Positions 17,774 through 26,573 are shown, counted from the stretch's first letter. The stretch is 64,000 nt of DNA from Ohessyouella blattaphilus (GCF_024721265.1 NZ_JAMXOC010000001.1:432954-496953); one strand, 5' to 3'. The notes: generated from the sequence alone by a model not told the origin. Numbers and translations: made by a program.

Positions 17774-17846
17774 TGAGCGTGCGGAGGTTCGAACTCCGGA
17801 CAACTTGATTAAAAGTCAAGTGCTCTACCAACTGAGCTACACGCCC
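17774..17846 (-). tRNA. tRNA-Lys (anticodon TTT)
   Basis: 73 nt cloverleaf. It starts GGGCGTGTAGCTCAG, the anticodon loop CTTTTAA gives TTT, and the T-arm is GGAGTTCGAACCTCC. Confidence 0.95.
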
Positions 17847-17890
17847 TTTTAACTATGTGTCAGTCGCTTGTATTAAGTCATCTGACTAAC

Positions 17891-17962
17891 CTGGGCTAGT
17901 TGGATTTGAACCAACGAATGCAGGAGTCAAAGTCCTGTGCCTTACCGCTTGGCGATAGCCCA
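17891..17962 (-). tRNA. tRNA-Gln (anticodon TTG)
   Basis: 72 nt cloverleaf with acceptor stem TGGGCTA/TAGCCCA. The anticodon loop CTTTGAC gives TTG and the T-arm is GTTGGTTCAAATCCAAC. Confidence 0.95.
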
Positions 17963-17996
17963 ATCTTTTAATTCCGCTATCAAATTGATAGCTGAG

Positions 17997-18071
17997 GGTG
18001 GGTAAAGGGATTCGAACCCTCGACATCCAGAACCACAATCTGGCGCGCTAACCAACTGCACCATACCCACC
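17997..18071 (-). tRNA. tRNA-His (anticodon GTG)
   Basis: Acceptor stem GTGGGTA/TACCCAC with an encoded extra 5' G opposite the discriminator C, as expected for histidine tRNA. The anticodon loop TTGTGGT gives GTG. Confidence 0.95.
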
Positions 18072-18105
18072 ATATTATTTTTAGAAGCACCTTAACTATC
18101 TCTGG

Positions 18106-18209
18106 CAACGAGCCTCAATACTAAGCTCGTAAAACACCTCGCTAAGTATTTCGCCATGTTACGCACGTAAGCAACTTGTAACACAGTTGCTAAGTGCTCC
18201 AACGAGCCT
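18106..18209. repeat. Direct repeat of the tRNA-Arg 3' end around a structured spacer
   Basis: The 10-bp sequence CAACGAGCCT occurs at 18200-18209, covering the 3' end of tRNA-Arg, and again at 18106-18115. The roughly 85 bp between them contain several small hairpins (for example AGCAACT/AGTTGCT) and no tRNA or reading frame. Confidence 0.5.
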
Positions 18210-18276
18210 AGCAGGATTCGAACCTGCGACCTACGGCTTAGAAGGCCGTTGCTCTATCCAGCTGAGCTATAGACTC
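18203..18276 (-). tRNA. tRNA-Arg (anticodon TCT)
   Basis: 74 nt cloverleaf. The anticodon loop CTTCTAA gives TCT, the T-arm is GCAGGTTCGAATCCTGC and the acceptor stem is GAGTCTA/TAGGCTC. Confidence 0.95.
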
Positions 18277-18319
18277 AAATGATAAAAACCAAGAAATATT
18301 TATTTCAGGGCTTTACAAA

Positions 18320-18390
18320 AGCGGGTGATGGGAATCGAACCCACGTATCTAGCTTGGAAGGCTAGTGTTCTACCATTGAACTACACCCGC
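18320..18390 (-). tRNA. tRNA-Gly (anticodon TCC)
   Basis: 71 nt cloverleaf with acceptor stem GCGGGTG/CACCCGC. The anticodon loop CTTCCAA gives TCC. Confidence 0.95.
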
Positions 18391-18397
18391 ATATAAA

Positions 18398-18472
18398 TCG
18401 GGGTGACAGGATTCGAACCTGCGACCTCCTGGTCCCAAACCAGGCGCTCTAGCCAAGCTGAGCCACACCCCG
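18398..18472 (-). tRNA. tRNA-Pro (anticodon TGG)
   Basis: 75 nt cloverleaf with acceptor stem CGGGGTG/CACCCCG. The anticodon loop TTTGGGA gives TGG. It is the first gene of the tRNA operon. Confidence 0.95.
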
Positions 18473-18562
18473 TAGCTATGAAATTATTATCGCTAGCTTT
18501 AGAAGTTCTCCGTAGCGACAAAAATTATTATATATTAAGGTGACGGAGATGTCAATGATTAT

Positions 18563-19042
18563 TTACAAGTATTTTATATCAAATTTTGGTTTTTCTTCTA
18601 AATCTGCATTCATAACGATATAACTAGGCTTTCTTCCCTCTTGTCTAGGGTAAGAGATACTGCCTGGATTAAGAATTGTGGTTGCTCCTTCTTCATGAAC
18701 GGAAGGCTTGTGAGTGTGTCCGTACATAATAATATCCGCGCCTCTCCCACGGCCTTCTGCCAGCAACCGTTCTTCATCAAGACTCACAAAATAAGCGTGA
18801 CCATGGGTAATAAACACATGCACACCGCAGATAAAAAACTCTTCTTCTCTAGCTAAATCGCAGAAAAAGTCATTGTTCCCACCGATGATGTGAACGGGGC
18901 AATTGGCCATTTCCTTAATCTCATCCTCGTAGCCTTCGCCGTCGCCAAGGTGAATGAGCATATCTAGAGGCGCTTCCCTCTTTATCGCTTCCTTTAGTCC
19001 ATTATGCGCTTTATGAGTGTCGCTTACAATTAATACCTTCAT
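18563..19042 (-). CDS. YfcE/MJ0936-type metallophosphoesterase
   Basis: 159 residues, a compact calcineurin-like phosphodiesterase. The dinuclear metal site is visible as SDTH (residues 7-10), LGDGE, GGNND and the paired histidines ITHGHAY and YGHTHKP, with NPGSIS near the end. Family members cleave phosphodiesters, but the natural substrate is uncertain. It overlaps the upstream XTP pyrophosphatase gene by 4 nt and is the last gene of a three-gene unit. Confidence 0.92.
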   Translation of the reverse strand: MKVLIVSDTHKAHNGLKEAIKREAPLDMLIHLGDGEGYEDEIKEMANCPVHIIGGNNDFFCDLAREEEFFICGVHVFITHGHAYFVSLDEERLLAEGRGRGADIIMYGHTHKPSVHEEGATTILNPGSISYPRQEGRKPSYIVMNADLEEKPKFDIKYL

Positions 19043-19656
19043 CTACGTTCAATTACTTCCTTCATCAGTCTCAGAGCCTGACCACGATGACTAAGTTCAT
19101 TTTTTAGCTCTGGTGAAATTTCGGCGCTTGTCGCCCCTTGTTCCGGTAAATAGAAAATCGGGTCGTAACCGAAGCCATTAGCCCCGGCAATCTCATAACC
19201 AATCCTGCCTTCCATCACGCCTCTGACTACCTCTTCACTCCCATCGGGAAAATAGGCTGCCACTGCGCAGACAAAGCGAGCCTGGCGCTTATTTTCAGGC
19301 ACATCTGCCAAGCGTCTTAGGATTTCATTATTCTTTACTGTATAACTGGTATCTTCTCCTAAATAGCGCGCCGAATAAATCCCTGGCTCTTTATTGAGAG
19401 CGTCAATCTCTAAACCCGAATCATCAGCAAGCACTACGGCGCCGCGAAGCTCTGGACTTTGGTACGCCAGCTTACCTATCTCTCTCGCCTTAATTAGGGC
19501 ATTCTCTTCAAAGGTTTTGCCATCTTCGACGACATCCCCACGAATACCCGCTTCTTTTTGTGATAGAATCTCTACTCCTAGTCCTTCGAGAATCATGCGA
19601 ATCTCTACCATTTTATGTTCGTTTCCTGTTGCAAATATGATTTTGTCCATTGTCAA
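19039..19656 (-). CDS. rdgB: XTP/dITP diphosphatase (RdgB/HAM1 family)
   Basis: About 205 residues. The nucleotide-binding motif IIFATGNEHKMVEI, the metal-binding ADDSGLEIDAL, GIYSARYLG, and the C-terminal ELKNELSHRGQALRLM are diagnostic. It removes non-canonical purine nucleotides (ITP, XTP) from the pool by releasing pyrophosphate. A TTG start at 19656 has an AAGGAG site 6 nt upstream and overlaps the RNA methylase stop; the in-frame ATG at 19650 is the alternative. Confidence 0.95.
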   Translation of the reverse strand: MTMDKIIFATGNEHKMVEIRMILEGLGVEILSQKEAGIRGDVVEDGKTFEENALIKAREIGKLAYQSPELRGAVVLADDSGLEIDALNKEPGIYSARYLGEDTSYTVKNNEILRRLADVPENKRQARFVCAVAAYFPDGSEEVVRGVMEGRIGYEIAGANGFGYDPIFYLPEQGATSAEISPELKNELSHRGQALRLMKEVIERR

Positions 19657-20801
19657 TCTCTTCTCCTTGGTGGCTTGGGTCCTAAATACTGATAGAAATA
19701 AGTCTTAAGCATGCCATTATATAACTTTCGGTTTTTATCCGCCTTCTTCCCAAAGTACTTCTCGGCATCCTCATATGAGGTAATCATATAAAGAGACCAA
19801 CTATCCAGTCGTTCGTAGCCTTTTCCTAGCTCTTTATAAAGGCCCTTGATACTTTCTTGGTCTTCAAGACGTTCGCCGTATGGCGGATTGGTAATTATAA
19901 AACCATACTTCTTTGGATGGTTTAGTTCTTTAACGTCCCGCTCTTGAAAGTGAATCAAGTGATCCACGCCGGCAATTTCGGCATTCTTACGAGCCATCTT
20001 AAGCACACTGCGATCGATGTCGTAACCTTGTATATCCGTTTCGATATCGTCTTTCACTTGGTCATTCGCTTCATTGATGGCATCGTACCATACTTTTTTC
20101 GGAAGGATATTCTCCCAAGCCTCCGCCGTAAATGAGCGATTCATTCCCGGGGCTATCTTAGCCGCCATCATTGCCGCTTCAATAAGAATAGTGCCGCTAC
20201 CGCAGAAAGGATCTACAAGAATCCGATCTCCATGCCAAGGAGTTAGCATAATCAAAGCCGCCGCTAGCGTTTCTCTTATGGGAGCAATTCCCGAATCCTC
20301 TCGGTACCCTCTTTTATGAAGGGCCGCTCCCGAGGTATCGAGACCGATTGTCACCATGTCTTTGATAATAAAGACTCGTAGGGGATAATTCGCACCATCT
20401 TCCGGAAACCACTCTATATTATATGCCATTTGCATTTTGCTGACAATTGCCTTTTTCACAATCGCTTGTATATCAGAAGGCGAGAAGAGCTTGCTCTTTA
20501 CTGAGGAAGCTTTTACCACCCCGAACTTACCGTTTTGAGGAACAAAATCTGCCCAAGGTAGAGCCTTCGTCTTTTCAAACAGCTCATCAAAGGTTGTGGC
20601 TTTAAACTCGCCAACCTTTAACAGAATGCGCTCTGCCGTCCTTAGGAACACATTGCCTCTGGCAATCGCTCCTTGATCCCCGCTAAACATCACGCGTCCA
20701 TCTTCAACTTTGGTAATCTGATAGCCAAGATCGGTAATCTCTCTTTTAAGCACCGCTTCTAGACCAAAATGGCAAGGTGCGATAAATTCATATGTACTCA
20801 T
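19653..20801 (-). CDS. THUMP-domain class I SAM RNA methyltransferase (RlmL/YpsC family)
   Basis: About 382 residues from the ATG at 20801 (AGGAAG site upstream; the frame is open to 20849). The N-terminal ferredoxin-like/THUMP region (YEFIAPCHFGLEAVLKREI) is followed by a methylase domain with LVDPFCGSGTILIEAAMMA and the catalytic IITNPPYGERL. The family methylates guanine N2 in 23S rRNA. It is the first gene of the unit with rdgB and the phosphoesterase. Confidence 0.92.
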   Translation of the reverse strand: MSTYEFIAPCHFGLEAVLKREITDLGYQITKVEDGRVMFSGDQGAIARGNVFLRTAERILLKVGEFKATTFDELFEKTKALPWADFVPQNGKFGVVKASSVKSKLFSPSDIQAIVKKAIVSKMQMAYNIEWFPEDGANYPLRVFIIKDMVTIGLDTSGAALHKRGYREDSGIAPIRETLAAALIMLTPWHGDRILVDPFCGSGTILIEAAMMAAKIAPGMNRSFTAEAWENILPKKVWYDAINEANDQVKDDIETDIQGYDIDRSVLKMARKNAEIAGVDHLIHFQERDVKELNHPKKYGFIITNPPYGERLEDQESIKGLYKELGKGYERLDSWSLYMITSYEDAEKYFGKKADKNRKLYNGMLKTYFYQYLGPKPPRRRD

Positions 20802-20942
20802 ATTCTTCCTCGTTCTTCCTAATCTTTCAATTAATATTACGGTTTGCACCCCACCCTTGTCAACCTTGTCAAGCAGAATACTTTTGACAATATGCCCAAA
20901 TTTTCAGCGGAAAATCTGTGCATATATCTCCGATTTGGCGTC

Positions 20943-20971
20943 TTGCAATTATCTTCGCTTTATACTATACT
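20943..20971 (+). promoter_or_regulatory. Promoter of the candidate small RNA
   Basis: TTGCAA (20943-20948), a 17-bp spacer and TATACT (20966-20971) on the plus strand, with no reading frame downstream. The expected start point, about 20978, is the first base of a hairpin. Confidence 0.6.
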
Positions 20972-20977
20972 AAATTG

Positions 20978-21070
20978 TGTAGAGACGACAAGTTTCTACA
21001 ACCCCTTATTAATTATTTATACTCCCCTCGAAAAGCTTCGGTAGCTCCCCTACCGAAGCTTTTCTCTTTG
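20978..21070 (+). ncRNA. Candidate small regulatory RNA with C-rich single-stranded motifs
   Basis: Between a good promoter and a strong terminator lies a roughly 93-nt transcript with no credible coding frame. It would begin with a 9-bp hairpin (TGTAGAGAC / GTTTCTACA, 20978-21000). It continues through an AT-rich single strand with ACCCCTT and CTCCCCT, and ends with a 15-bp terminator stem (21030-21044 with 21050-21064) whose loop is CTCCC, followed by TCTTTG. C-rich loops that can pair with ribosome sites are typical of many Firmicute regulatory RNAs. I do not recognise the family. Confidence 0.6.
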
Positions 21071-21081
21071 CTTTACTTTAT

Positions 21082-21221
21082 TTAAAATAGAATTTGCGTT
21101 CCGCAAATTCTTGCGCCTTCGGCGTGTGCTGTTGCACAAAATTCCTCTCGCCGAAGTGCGCATCCGTAGCGGAGCGTATTTATGTAATAGGAAAGTTCAA
21201 AGAACTTTCCTATTACATAAA
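21082..21221. repeat. Structured repeat element, copy 1
   Basis: About 140 bp related to 24056-24198. It has, in order, a GAATTTGC/GCAAATTC hairpin, a long TGCGC-CTTCGGCG stem containing TGTGC/GCACA, a short TCCG/CGGA hairpin, and a perfect 20-bp stem (21179-21198 with 21202-21221). Base changes between copies preserve pairing. It contains no gene and lies downstream of the DUF1700 gene, upstream of the RNA methylase gene. Confidence 0.75.
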
Positions 21222-21222
21222 T

Positions 21223-21258
21223 AAAGATAAGCGCAACCTAACGATTGCGCTTATCTTT
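21223..21258 (-). terminator. Terminator of the DUF1700 gene
   Basis: A perfect 14-bp stem (AAAGATAAGCGCAA / TTGCGCTTATCTTT) with an 8-nt loop begins 3 nt after the stop codon. Its T-tract is interrupted, and the repeat element follows directly. Confidence 0.7.
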
Positions 21259-21260
21259 TA

Positions 21261-21737
21261 TCACCTTCGATTACTGAAAAGTCTAACAATAAAGACAATT
21301 AGAAGAATCGGTACCAGGACTGGGGCCATTGCCGAAAAGGCACCTACTACCAAACTAAAGATACCCATAACAACAGCTACTACTACCAGAATTATTAGAA
21401 TCAGCTTAAGCTTTCCACTAAAGCCACTGCCACCACCGCTACTACTGCCACTAGCGCCTTGACTGCTGCTCTGATTTGTCTGGCTGCTACTATTTGAGTA
21501 CGTCCCTTGACTATACGTATTGCTTTGCTTCGTCTTAATCTCTACCGAGTCGATAATGGTCTTTGAAAGCACCCAGGGATCACCTAGTTCTTCGATTACC
21601 GCCGCCTCTTCGCGACCATTACGCACTTCATCATCGATATACTGACTGTAATAATTTATATTTTCTTGAACCACTGGTCCGTTTATATCGTTTTCTAAAG
21701 CTTCTTTAAGCCTCTCAAGAAATTCACTTTTTGTCAT
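21261..21737 (-). CDS. DUF1700/HAAS-domain membrane protein
   Basis: 158 residues. The N-terminal HAAS domain (MTKSEFLERLKEALENDINGPVV ... YYSQYIDDEVRNGREEAAVIEELGDPWVLSKTII) is followed by a serine/glutamine/glycine-rich linker, two membrane helices (LILIILVVVAVVMGIFSLV and PVLVPILLIVFIVRLF) and a short basic tail. HAAS domains often accompany PadR-type regulators in membrane-stress modules, but no PadR gene is adjacent. A TAGGAGG site precedes the ATG. Confidence 0.85.
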   Translation of the reverse strand: MTKSEFLERLKEALENDINGPVVQENINYYSQYIDDEVRNGREEAAVIEELGDPWVLSKTIIDSVEIKTKQSNTYSQGTYSNSSSQTNQSSSQGASGSSSGGGSGFSGKLKLILIILVVVAVVMGIFSLVVGAFSAMAPVLVPILLIVFIVRLFSNRR

Positions 21738-21786
21738 CTTCTGCCTCCTATGACACCTGATTACTGATTAATTAGGCAAGGAAAAA

Positions 21787-21833
21787 CCTTGTGCTTAGAA
21801 TACCATAGTTATTCTGGTATTAAAAGCACAAGG
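21787..21833 (-). terminator. Terminator of glnN
   Basis: The outer stem CCTTGTGCTT/AAGCACAAGG encloses an inner stem AATACCA/GGTATT. On the minus strand it is followed by TTTTTCC. It lies about 50 nt after the glutamine synthetase stop. Confidence 0.8.
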
Positions 21834-21881
21834 CCCTAAAAATCATAAAGATTTCATATTCTGATGCCAGGGTTCCCAGTT

Positions 21882-24002
21882 CTATACTTCAAAAAGTAAA
21901 TCTCCGTAAGAAGGCATTGGCCACGCTTCCTTATCCACCTTCATTTCTAAGGTATCAATTGGCTTACGTAGAGCCGCCATCGCTGGCATCACTTTATCGT
22001 AATAGAAATGAGCCTGCTTTTCGCCTTCTTCCATCGCTGCTGCTTTATTCGTCACTTTAACCAAAGCGTCTAGAGCTCTCTCAGCCTTCGCTAGAAGGGC
22101 ATTCACTTCATTCAAATGATTAACCTGGACGCTATTATCAGCTCCTGCTTCTTTAACTACCAAGGCTGTTTTCGCCAAGGTTCCCGTGTATTTGATAACG
22201 GCAGGAATCAGTTGCTTACTAGCCATATCGATCATCGTTCTAGCTTCGATATTAATCGCCTTCGAGTAATTTTCATACTTAATTTCCGCTCTTGATTCAA
22301 GCTCTGCCTTAGTGAAAACGTGAAATCTTTCAAATAGCTTGAATGATTTCTCGGTTACCAGTGCTGGAACTGCATCAATTGTTGAGCGTAAGTTTGGCAG
22401 ACCACGTCTCTTGGCTTCTTCCAACCATTCTTCTGAATAGCCGTTGCCGTTAAAGATAATCCGTTGATGCTTCGTCATGTATTCCTTCATTAAATCGTGA
22501 ACAGCTTTTTCAAAGTCGTCCGCTTTCTCAAGAATATCGCAGGCATCGCAGAAAGATTCTGCCACAATAGTATTAAGAACGATATTGGGTGAACCGATGG
22601 AATCACGTGAACCAACCATCCGAAACTCGAATTTGTTACCGGTAAAGGCAAATGGTGAGGTTCTGTTTCTATCGGTGGCATCCTTTGCTAAGTCTGGAAG
22701 TGTCTTTACACCTGTCATTAGCTTACCGCCCTTTTTACTGCTCTTTGCTTCACCAGTATCTACAAGCTGCTCTACCACGTCTTCTAATTGCTCCCCTAAA
22801 AAGACAGAAATAATAGCCGGTGGCGCTTCATCTGCTCCTAGACGGTGATCATTTCCCGGGTCCCCTGCTGAGTTGCGCAATAAATCGGCATGCATATCGA
22901 CAGCTCTTAAGATACACGCTAGCACAAGAAGAAATTGAATATTTTCATGAGGCGTCTTTCCTGGCTCTAATAAATTCTTTCCGGTATCCGTCGTTAATGA
23001 CCAGTTGTTGTGCTTGCCTGAACCGTTAACACCAGCAAAAGGCTTCTCGTGCAATAAGCACTTAAGACCGTGGTGAGTTGCTACTCGTTTGAGAGTCTGC
23101 ATAATGATTTGGTTATGATCTACAGCCACATTGGCCTTTGCGTAAATCGGAGCGATTTCGTGCTGAGCAGGGGCTACTTCGTTGTGCTGAGTCTTGGAAG
23201 ACACGCCCACCTTCCATAGCTCTTCGTTAAGCTCTTTCATGTAAGCACCGATACGCTGGCGAATCGTACCGAAATAGTGATCGTCAAGCTCTTGGCCTTT
23301 TGGCGGCATCGCCCCAAAGAGCGTCCGTCCTGAATAGATTAAGTCTTTTCGTTGCTTGAACTTCTCGGCATCTACTAAGAAGTACTCTTGCTCTGGTCCG
23401 ACAGAAGGAGTTACCTTCTTAGCCGTGGTATCGCCAAAAAGGCGAATCAGTCGTAGTGACTGCTTATTAATGGCCTCCATGGAACGAAGAAGCGGTGTCT
23501 TTTGGTCTAGTGCTTCGCCTGTATAAGAACAAAATGCTGTCGGAATACATAGCGTTGCCCCAGCGGCATCGTGTCTCACGAACGCCGGCGAGGTACAATC
23601 CCAGGCTGTATATCCACGAGCCTCAAAAGTCGCCCGCAAGCCTCCTGAAGGGAATGAAGACGCATCTGGCTCGCCTTTGATTAATTCTTTTCCGGAAAAA
23701 CTCATTAGCACCTTACCACTCTCAAGCGGTGCGGAAATAAAAGAATCATGCTTTTCTGCCGTTACTCCGGTAAGTGGTTGAAACCAATGCGTATAGTGGG
23801 TAGCACCCTTTTCAATCGCCCATTCCTTCATTTCGTGGGCAATGACATCGGCTGTTGCAAGGTCAAGTTCCTTGCCTTCCTCTATTGTTTGCTTTAGATC
23901 TTTGTAGATTTTTTTTGGCAGGCGTTGTTGCATAACGCTCTCATTAAATACATCTTCTCCAAAAATTTCAGCTACTTTAATCGCTTCGCTCATCTTTCCC
24001 AT
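21882..24002 (-). CDS. glnN: Type III glutamine synthetase
   Basis: 706 residues, the size of the GlnN class rather than the roughly 440-470 of GlnA. Motifs include the N-terminal GSIII region ([21 protein letters not shown]), [43 protein letters not shown] and [20 protein letters not shown], which carry the ATP, glutamate and metal ligands. It makes glutamine from glutamate, ammonia and ATP in the cytoplasm. The ATG at 24002 and the next at 23993 both lie near the AAGGAAAGG site. A structured repeat element lies just upstream. Confidence 0.96.
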   Translation of the reverse strand: MGKMSEAIKVAEIFGEDVFNESVMQQRLPKKIYKDLKQTIEEGKELDLATADVIAHEMKEWAIEKGATHYTHWFQPLTGVTAEKHDSFISAPLESGKVLMSFSGKELIKGEPDASSFPSGGLRATFEARGYTAWDCTSPAFVRHDAAGATLCIPTAFCSYTGEALDQKTPLLRSMEAINKQSLRLIRLFGDTTAKKVTPSVGPEQEYFLVDAEKFKQRKDLIYSGRTLFGAMPPKGQELDDHYFGTIRQRIGAYMKELNEELWKVGVSSKTQHNEVAPAQHEIAPIYAKANVAVDHNQIIMQTLKRVATHHGLKCLLHEKPFAGVNGSGKHNNWSLTTDTGKNLLEPGKTPHENIQFLLVLACILRAVDMHADLLRNSAGDPGNDHRLGADEAPPAIISVFLGEQLEDVVEQLVDTGEAKSSKKGGKLMTGVKTLPDLAKDATDRNRTSPFAFTGNKFEFRMVGSRDSIGSPNIVLNTIVAESFCDACDILEKADDFEKAVHDLMKEYMTKHQRIIFNGNGYSEEWLEEAKRRGLPNLRSTIDAVPALVTEKSFKLFERFHVFTKAELESRAEIKYENYSKAINIEARTMIDMASKQLIPAVIKYTGTLAKTALVVKEAGADNSVQVNHLNEVNALLAKAERALDALVKVTNKAAAMEEGEKQAHFYYDKVMPAMAALRKPIDTLEMKVDKEAWPMPSYGDLLFEV

Positions 24003-24055
24003 CCTTTCCTTCTAGCCCTTTGTACAATTTAGTTCACAGAATTTTCTCTTGCATA

Positions 24056-24198
24056 TTAAAATGGAATTTGCCTCTGCAAATTCCTGCGCCTTCGGCGTGT
24101 GCGTATGCACAAAAAACGTTGCGCCGAAGTGCGCATCTCTAGCAGAGCTCTTTTTATGTAAGAGAAAAGTTCACAGAACTTTCTCTTACATAAAAAGA
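24056..24198. repeat. Structured repeat element, copy 2
   Basis: Same order of hairpins as copy 1 at 21082-21221. Arms have changed together: the short hairpin is CTCT/AGAG instead of TCCG/CGGA, and the long terminal stem has AAGAGA where copy 1 has AATAGG, with matching changes on the other arm. A partial extra copy of the terminal-stem arm (AGTTCACAGAATTTTCTCTT) lies at 24031-24050. It sits between araR and glnN. Confidence 0.75.
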
Positions 24199-24230
24199 GG
24201 GCGATCCAAACGATTATTGGAACGCCCTTG
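24198..24230 (-). terminator. Terminator of the second sugar ABC operon
   Basis: Stem AGGGCGATCCAA / TTGGAACGCCCT (one mismatch) about 30 nt downstream of the araR stop. It abuts the structured repeat. Confidence 0.6.
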
Positions 24231-24257
24231 TTCTAACTAATGCATAGTATATATTAA

Positions 24258-25370
24258 CTACATACGAAAATCAAGTATTTTTTTAACGGATTCTCTTTCA
24301 ACCACCTTGGGTTCAAGCTCTAGGTTCTCCTGTAAACCGTGTCCATTTATCAACTCCATGATTCCCAGGGCCGCCAGTTTCCCTAAATCTTCAATAGGAT
24401 TTTCCACTGTGGATAAGGGAATCTGAGCAAAATGAGCCAACTCCGAATTATCAATTCCCATAATGGATAGTTCTTCCGGTACACCAATCCCTTGATTAAG
24501 GCAAATATTTTGTAGCTTAATTGCCACTTCATCGTTATAGCACACACAGGCGGTACAATTTTTTAGCCGTTTAGTAATGAACGCGTAATCTGCATCCTCA
24601 GCCGCTAATAATTCCGTATCAATCCACACCACGCGCTCCCTCTTAACCTCCACACCAGCCGCCAAAAGGGCATCCTGATATCCGGAAAAACGCCGCCGTC
24701 CTTGCCCATCATCCGCTTTAAAGATACCACCGATTTCTTTGTGACCGCACTGAAGCAGGTACTCTGTGGCAATCTTTCCTGCGGCGTAGTCATTCATACT
24801 TACATGGGGTACTTTCACATCTTCATAGTAACTATTGAGAAAAAGCACTGGGATACCTCTTGCTAATAACTCCCGGTAAAAATGAGTGTTCGGATTAGGC
24901 AAACCGCTCGTAGTAGGCTCCACGATTACACCGTCGATATCCATATTTTCCAAAAGGCCCTCGAGAATCTGACGCTCCTTACCGATGGCATTATTAGTAA
25001 ACGATAGCTGAATGCTGTATTCGTTGTTATGTAGCACCTTTTCAATCGCTTGGATAATCGGCGAAAAAATATACTCATTTATATACGTGGTAATAACAGC
25101 GATGCGATTCGTTCGCTCTTTCGGCGAAAGAACGTTCACCTCTCCGTGCTCCGGCAAAATATTGATAAAGGTCCCGCTTCCTCGGCGCCGTCTCACAATC
25201 CCTCTGGTCTCGAGATCGGCAATGGCTCGGCGGACGGTTTGACGACTAACGCCAAACAGGGCCACCAGCTCATTCTCCGAGTTTAATCGGCTTCCATCCT
25301 TTAGCTCACCAGACTCTATTTTTTTATAAACCCAATCGAGAATAACTTCATACTTCGGTTTATCTTTCAT
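24258..25370 (-). CDS. araR: AraR-like repressor (GntR DNA-binding, LacI-type sugar-binding)
   Basis: 370 residues. An N-terminal GntR winged helix (YEVILDWVYKKIESGELKDGSRLNSENELVALFGVSRQTVRRAIADLETRGIVRRRRGSGTFI) is fused to a LacI/periplasmic-binding-type domain (IAVITTYINEYIFSPIIQAIEKVL, YLLQCGHKEIGGIFKADDGQGRRRFSGYQDAL). This domain order is that of the arabinose repressor AraR. It is the last gene of the second chvE-mmsAB operon, 25 nt after the permease. Candidate AraR operators lie at that operon's promoter, suggesting autoregulation with release by L-arabinose or a similar sugar (inference). Confidence 0.85.
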   Translation of the reverse strand: MKDKPKYEVILDWVYKKIESGELKDGSRLNSENELVALFGVSRQTVRRAIADLETRGIVRRRRGSGTFINILPEHGEVNVLSPKERTNRIAVITTYINEYIFSPIIQAIEKVLHNNEYSIQLSFTNNAIGKERQILEGLLENMDIDGVIVEPTTSGLPNPNTHFYRELLARGIPVLFLNSYYEDVKVPHVSMNDYAAGKIATEYLLQCGHKEIGGIFKADDGQGRRRFSGYQDALLAAGVEVKRERVVWIDTELLAAEDADYAFITKRLKNCTACVCYNDEVAIKLQNICLNQGIGVPEELSIMGIDNSELAHFAQIPLSTVENPIEDLGKLAALGIMELINGHGLQENLELEPKVVERESVKKILDFRM

Positions 25371-25395
25371 TCTTACCCCTTATATATCGATTACT

Positions 25396-26571
25396 TTATT
25401 TCTTCTTTTTCGAAAGTACGTCAAAGGTAACTGCACCTAAAAGAACAAGACCTTTAACAACCTTTTGAATGTCGGTAGAAAGACCCATCAGCGACATACC
25501 GTTGTTGAGTATTCCCATGATAAACGCTCCTACTACCGCGCCCACAATCGTTCCGATACCGCCAGCAGCCGCCGCGCCACCAATATAACAGGAGGCGATG
25601 GCATCCATCTCAAACCCTTCACCGGCTTTTGGAGTAGCCGCTGCATTACGGGCCGACAAGATGATACCAGCAACAGCCGATAACACGCCCATATTGGTGT
25701 ATACCCAGAAGAATACTTTCTTCGTGTTGATACCTGATAATCTAGCAGCTTTCGCATTGCCACCTAGCGCATAGATTTGGCGTCCAGCCACGGTTTTTTC
25801 CGTAACAAAATGATAAATAACCACAATGATAAACATAATAATTAATACCACGGGAATGCCGTTAAGCTGAGCGAGCTTAAAGAAAAAGAACCAAATAATT
25901 CCAGAAATAAGCACTACCTTAATGACAGATTTGAAAAAGGCAGGAACTGCAAATCCATACTTTTTCATCGTCCGCCGAGAATGCATCTCTGAGAAGATAA
26001 TCGCTAGCGTCGCCACCACAGCCACCCCAATACTAACTAAATCTAGGTGACCATCACCGAAAGGAATCTTTACCGAAGGCACGAAACCTGCTGCATAGTA
26101 CACGTAATTATCTGGAAGAGGTCCTACAGTTTGTGCTTTTAGTAAGGTATAAGTAAGACCACGCCCCATCAGCATCGTCGCTAGAGTAACGACAAACGGT
26201 GGTATTTCCAGTACAGAAATAAAGAAACCAACAAACATTCCCGATGCCAAACCAATCAAAATAGCTACTAAAAATGCTACTGGGTAAGCAATTTTCATCT
26301 GCACTACCATAATCGCGGCGACAGCCCCGGTTACAGCAACAATAGAACCTACACCAAGGTCGATATTACCAGTCAAAACACATAGTAACATACCTGTTGC
26401 CAGAATAACAACGTAACCGTTTTGCATAACTAGGTTGTTGATATTAAAGGGAGTTGCATTCTTCCCTCCAGTTAAAATATTAAAAACGATAAAGATGGCA
26501 ATCAGGGCAATAAACATCCCATACCCCTGAATACTAACTGACTTTGTTTTCTTTGCTTTTTGTTCTCCCAT
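25396..26571 (-). CDS. mmsB: Multiple-monosaccharide ABC transporter permease, second copy
   Basis: 391 residues, clearly paralogous to the permease at 4245-5405: GNIDLGVGSIVAVTGAVAAIMVVQ, IPPFVVTLATMLMGRGLTYTLL, GRQIYALGGNAKAARLSGINTKKVFFWVYTNMG and the C-terminal DIQKVVKGLVLLGAVTFDVLSKKKK. About ten membrane spans. Partner of the adjacent ATPase and binding protein. An AraR-like regulator in the same operon suggests arabinose or a related aldose as substrate. Confidence 0.92.
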   Translation of the reverse strand: MGEQKAKKTKSVSIQGYGMFIALIAIFIVFNILTGGKNATPFNINNLVMQNGYVVILATGMLLCVLTGNIDLGVGSIVAVTGAVAAIMVVQMKIAYPVAFLVAILIGLASGMFVGFFISVLEIPPFVVTLATMLMGRGLTYTLLKAQTVGPLPDNYVYYAAGFVPSVKIPFGDGHLDLVSIGVAVVATLAIIFSEMHSRRTMKKYGFAVPAFFKSVIKVVLISGIIWFFFFKLAQLNGIPVVLIIMFIIVVIYHFVTEKTVAGRQIYALGGNAKAARLSGINTKKVFFWVYTNMGVLSAVAGIILSARNAAATPKAGEGFEMDAIASCYIGGAAAAGGIGTIVGAVVGAFIMGILNNGMSLMGLSTDIQKVVKGLVLLGAVTFDVLSKKKK

Positions 26572-26573
26572 TT

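Noticed and set aside
18080..18200. Possible eighth tRNA between His and Arg tRNA genes
   Set aside because: No cloverleaf, anticodon arm or T-loop can be drawn; only small hairpins and a copy of the tRNA-Arg end are present.
24258..25370. Reading the regulator as a plain LacI-family protein
   Set aside because: The N-terminus is a GntR winged helix, not a LacI helix-turn-helix, so the AraR-type fusion fits better.
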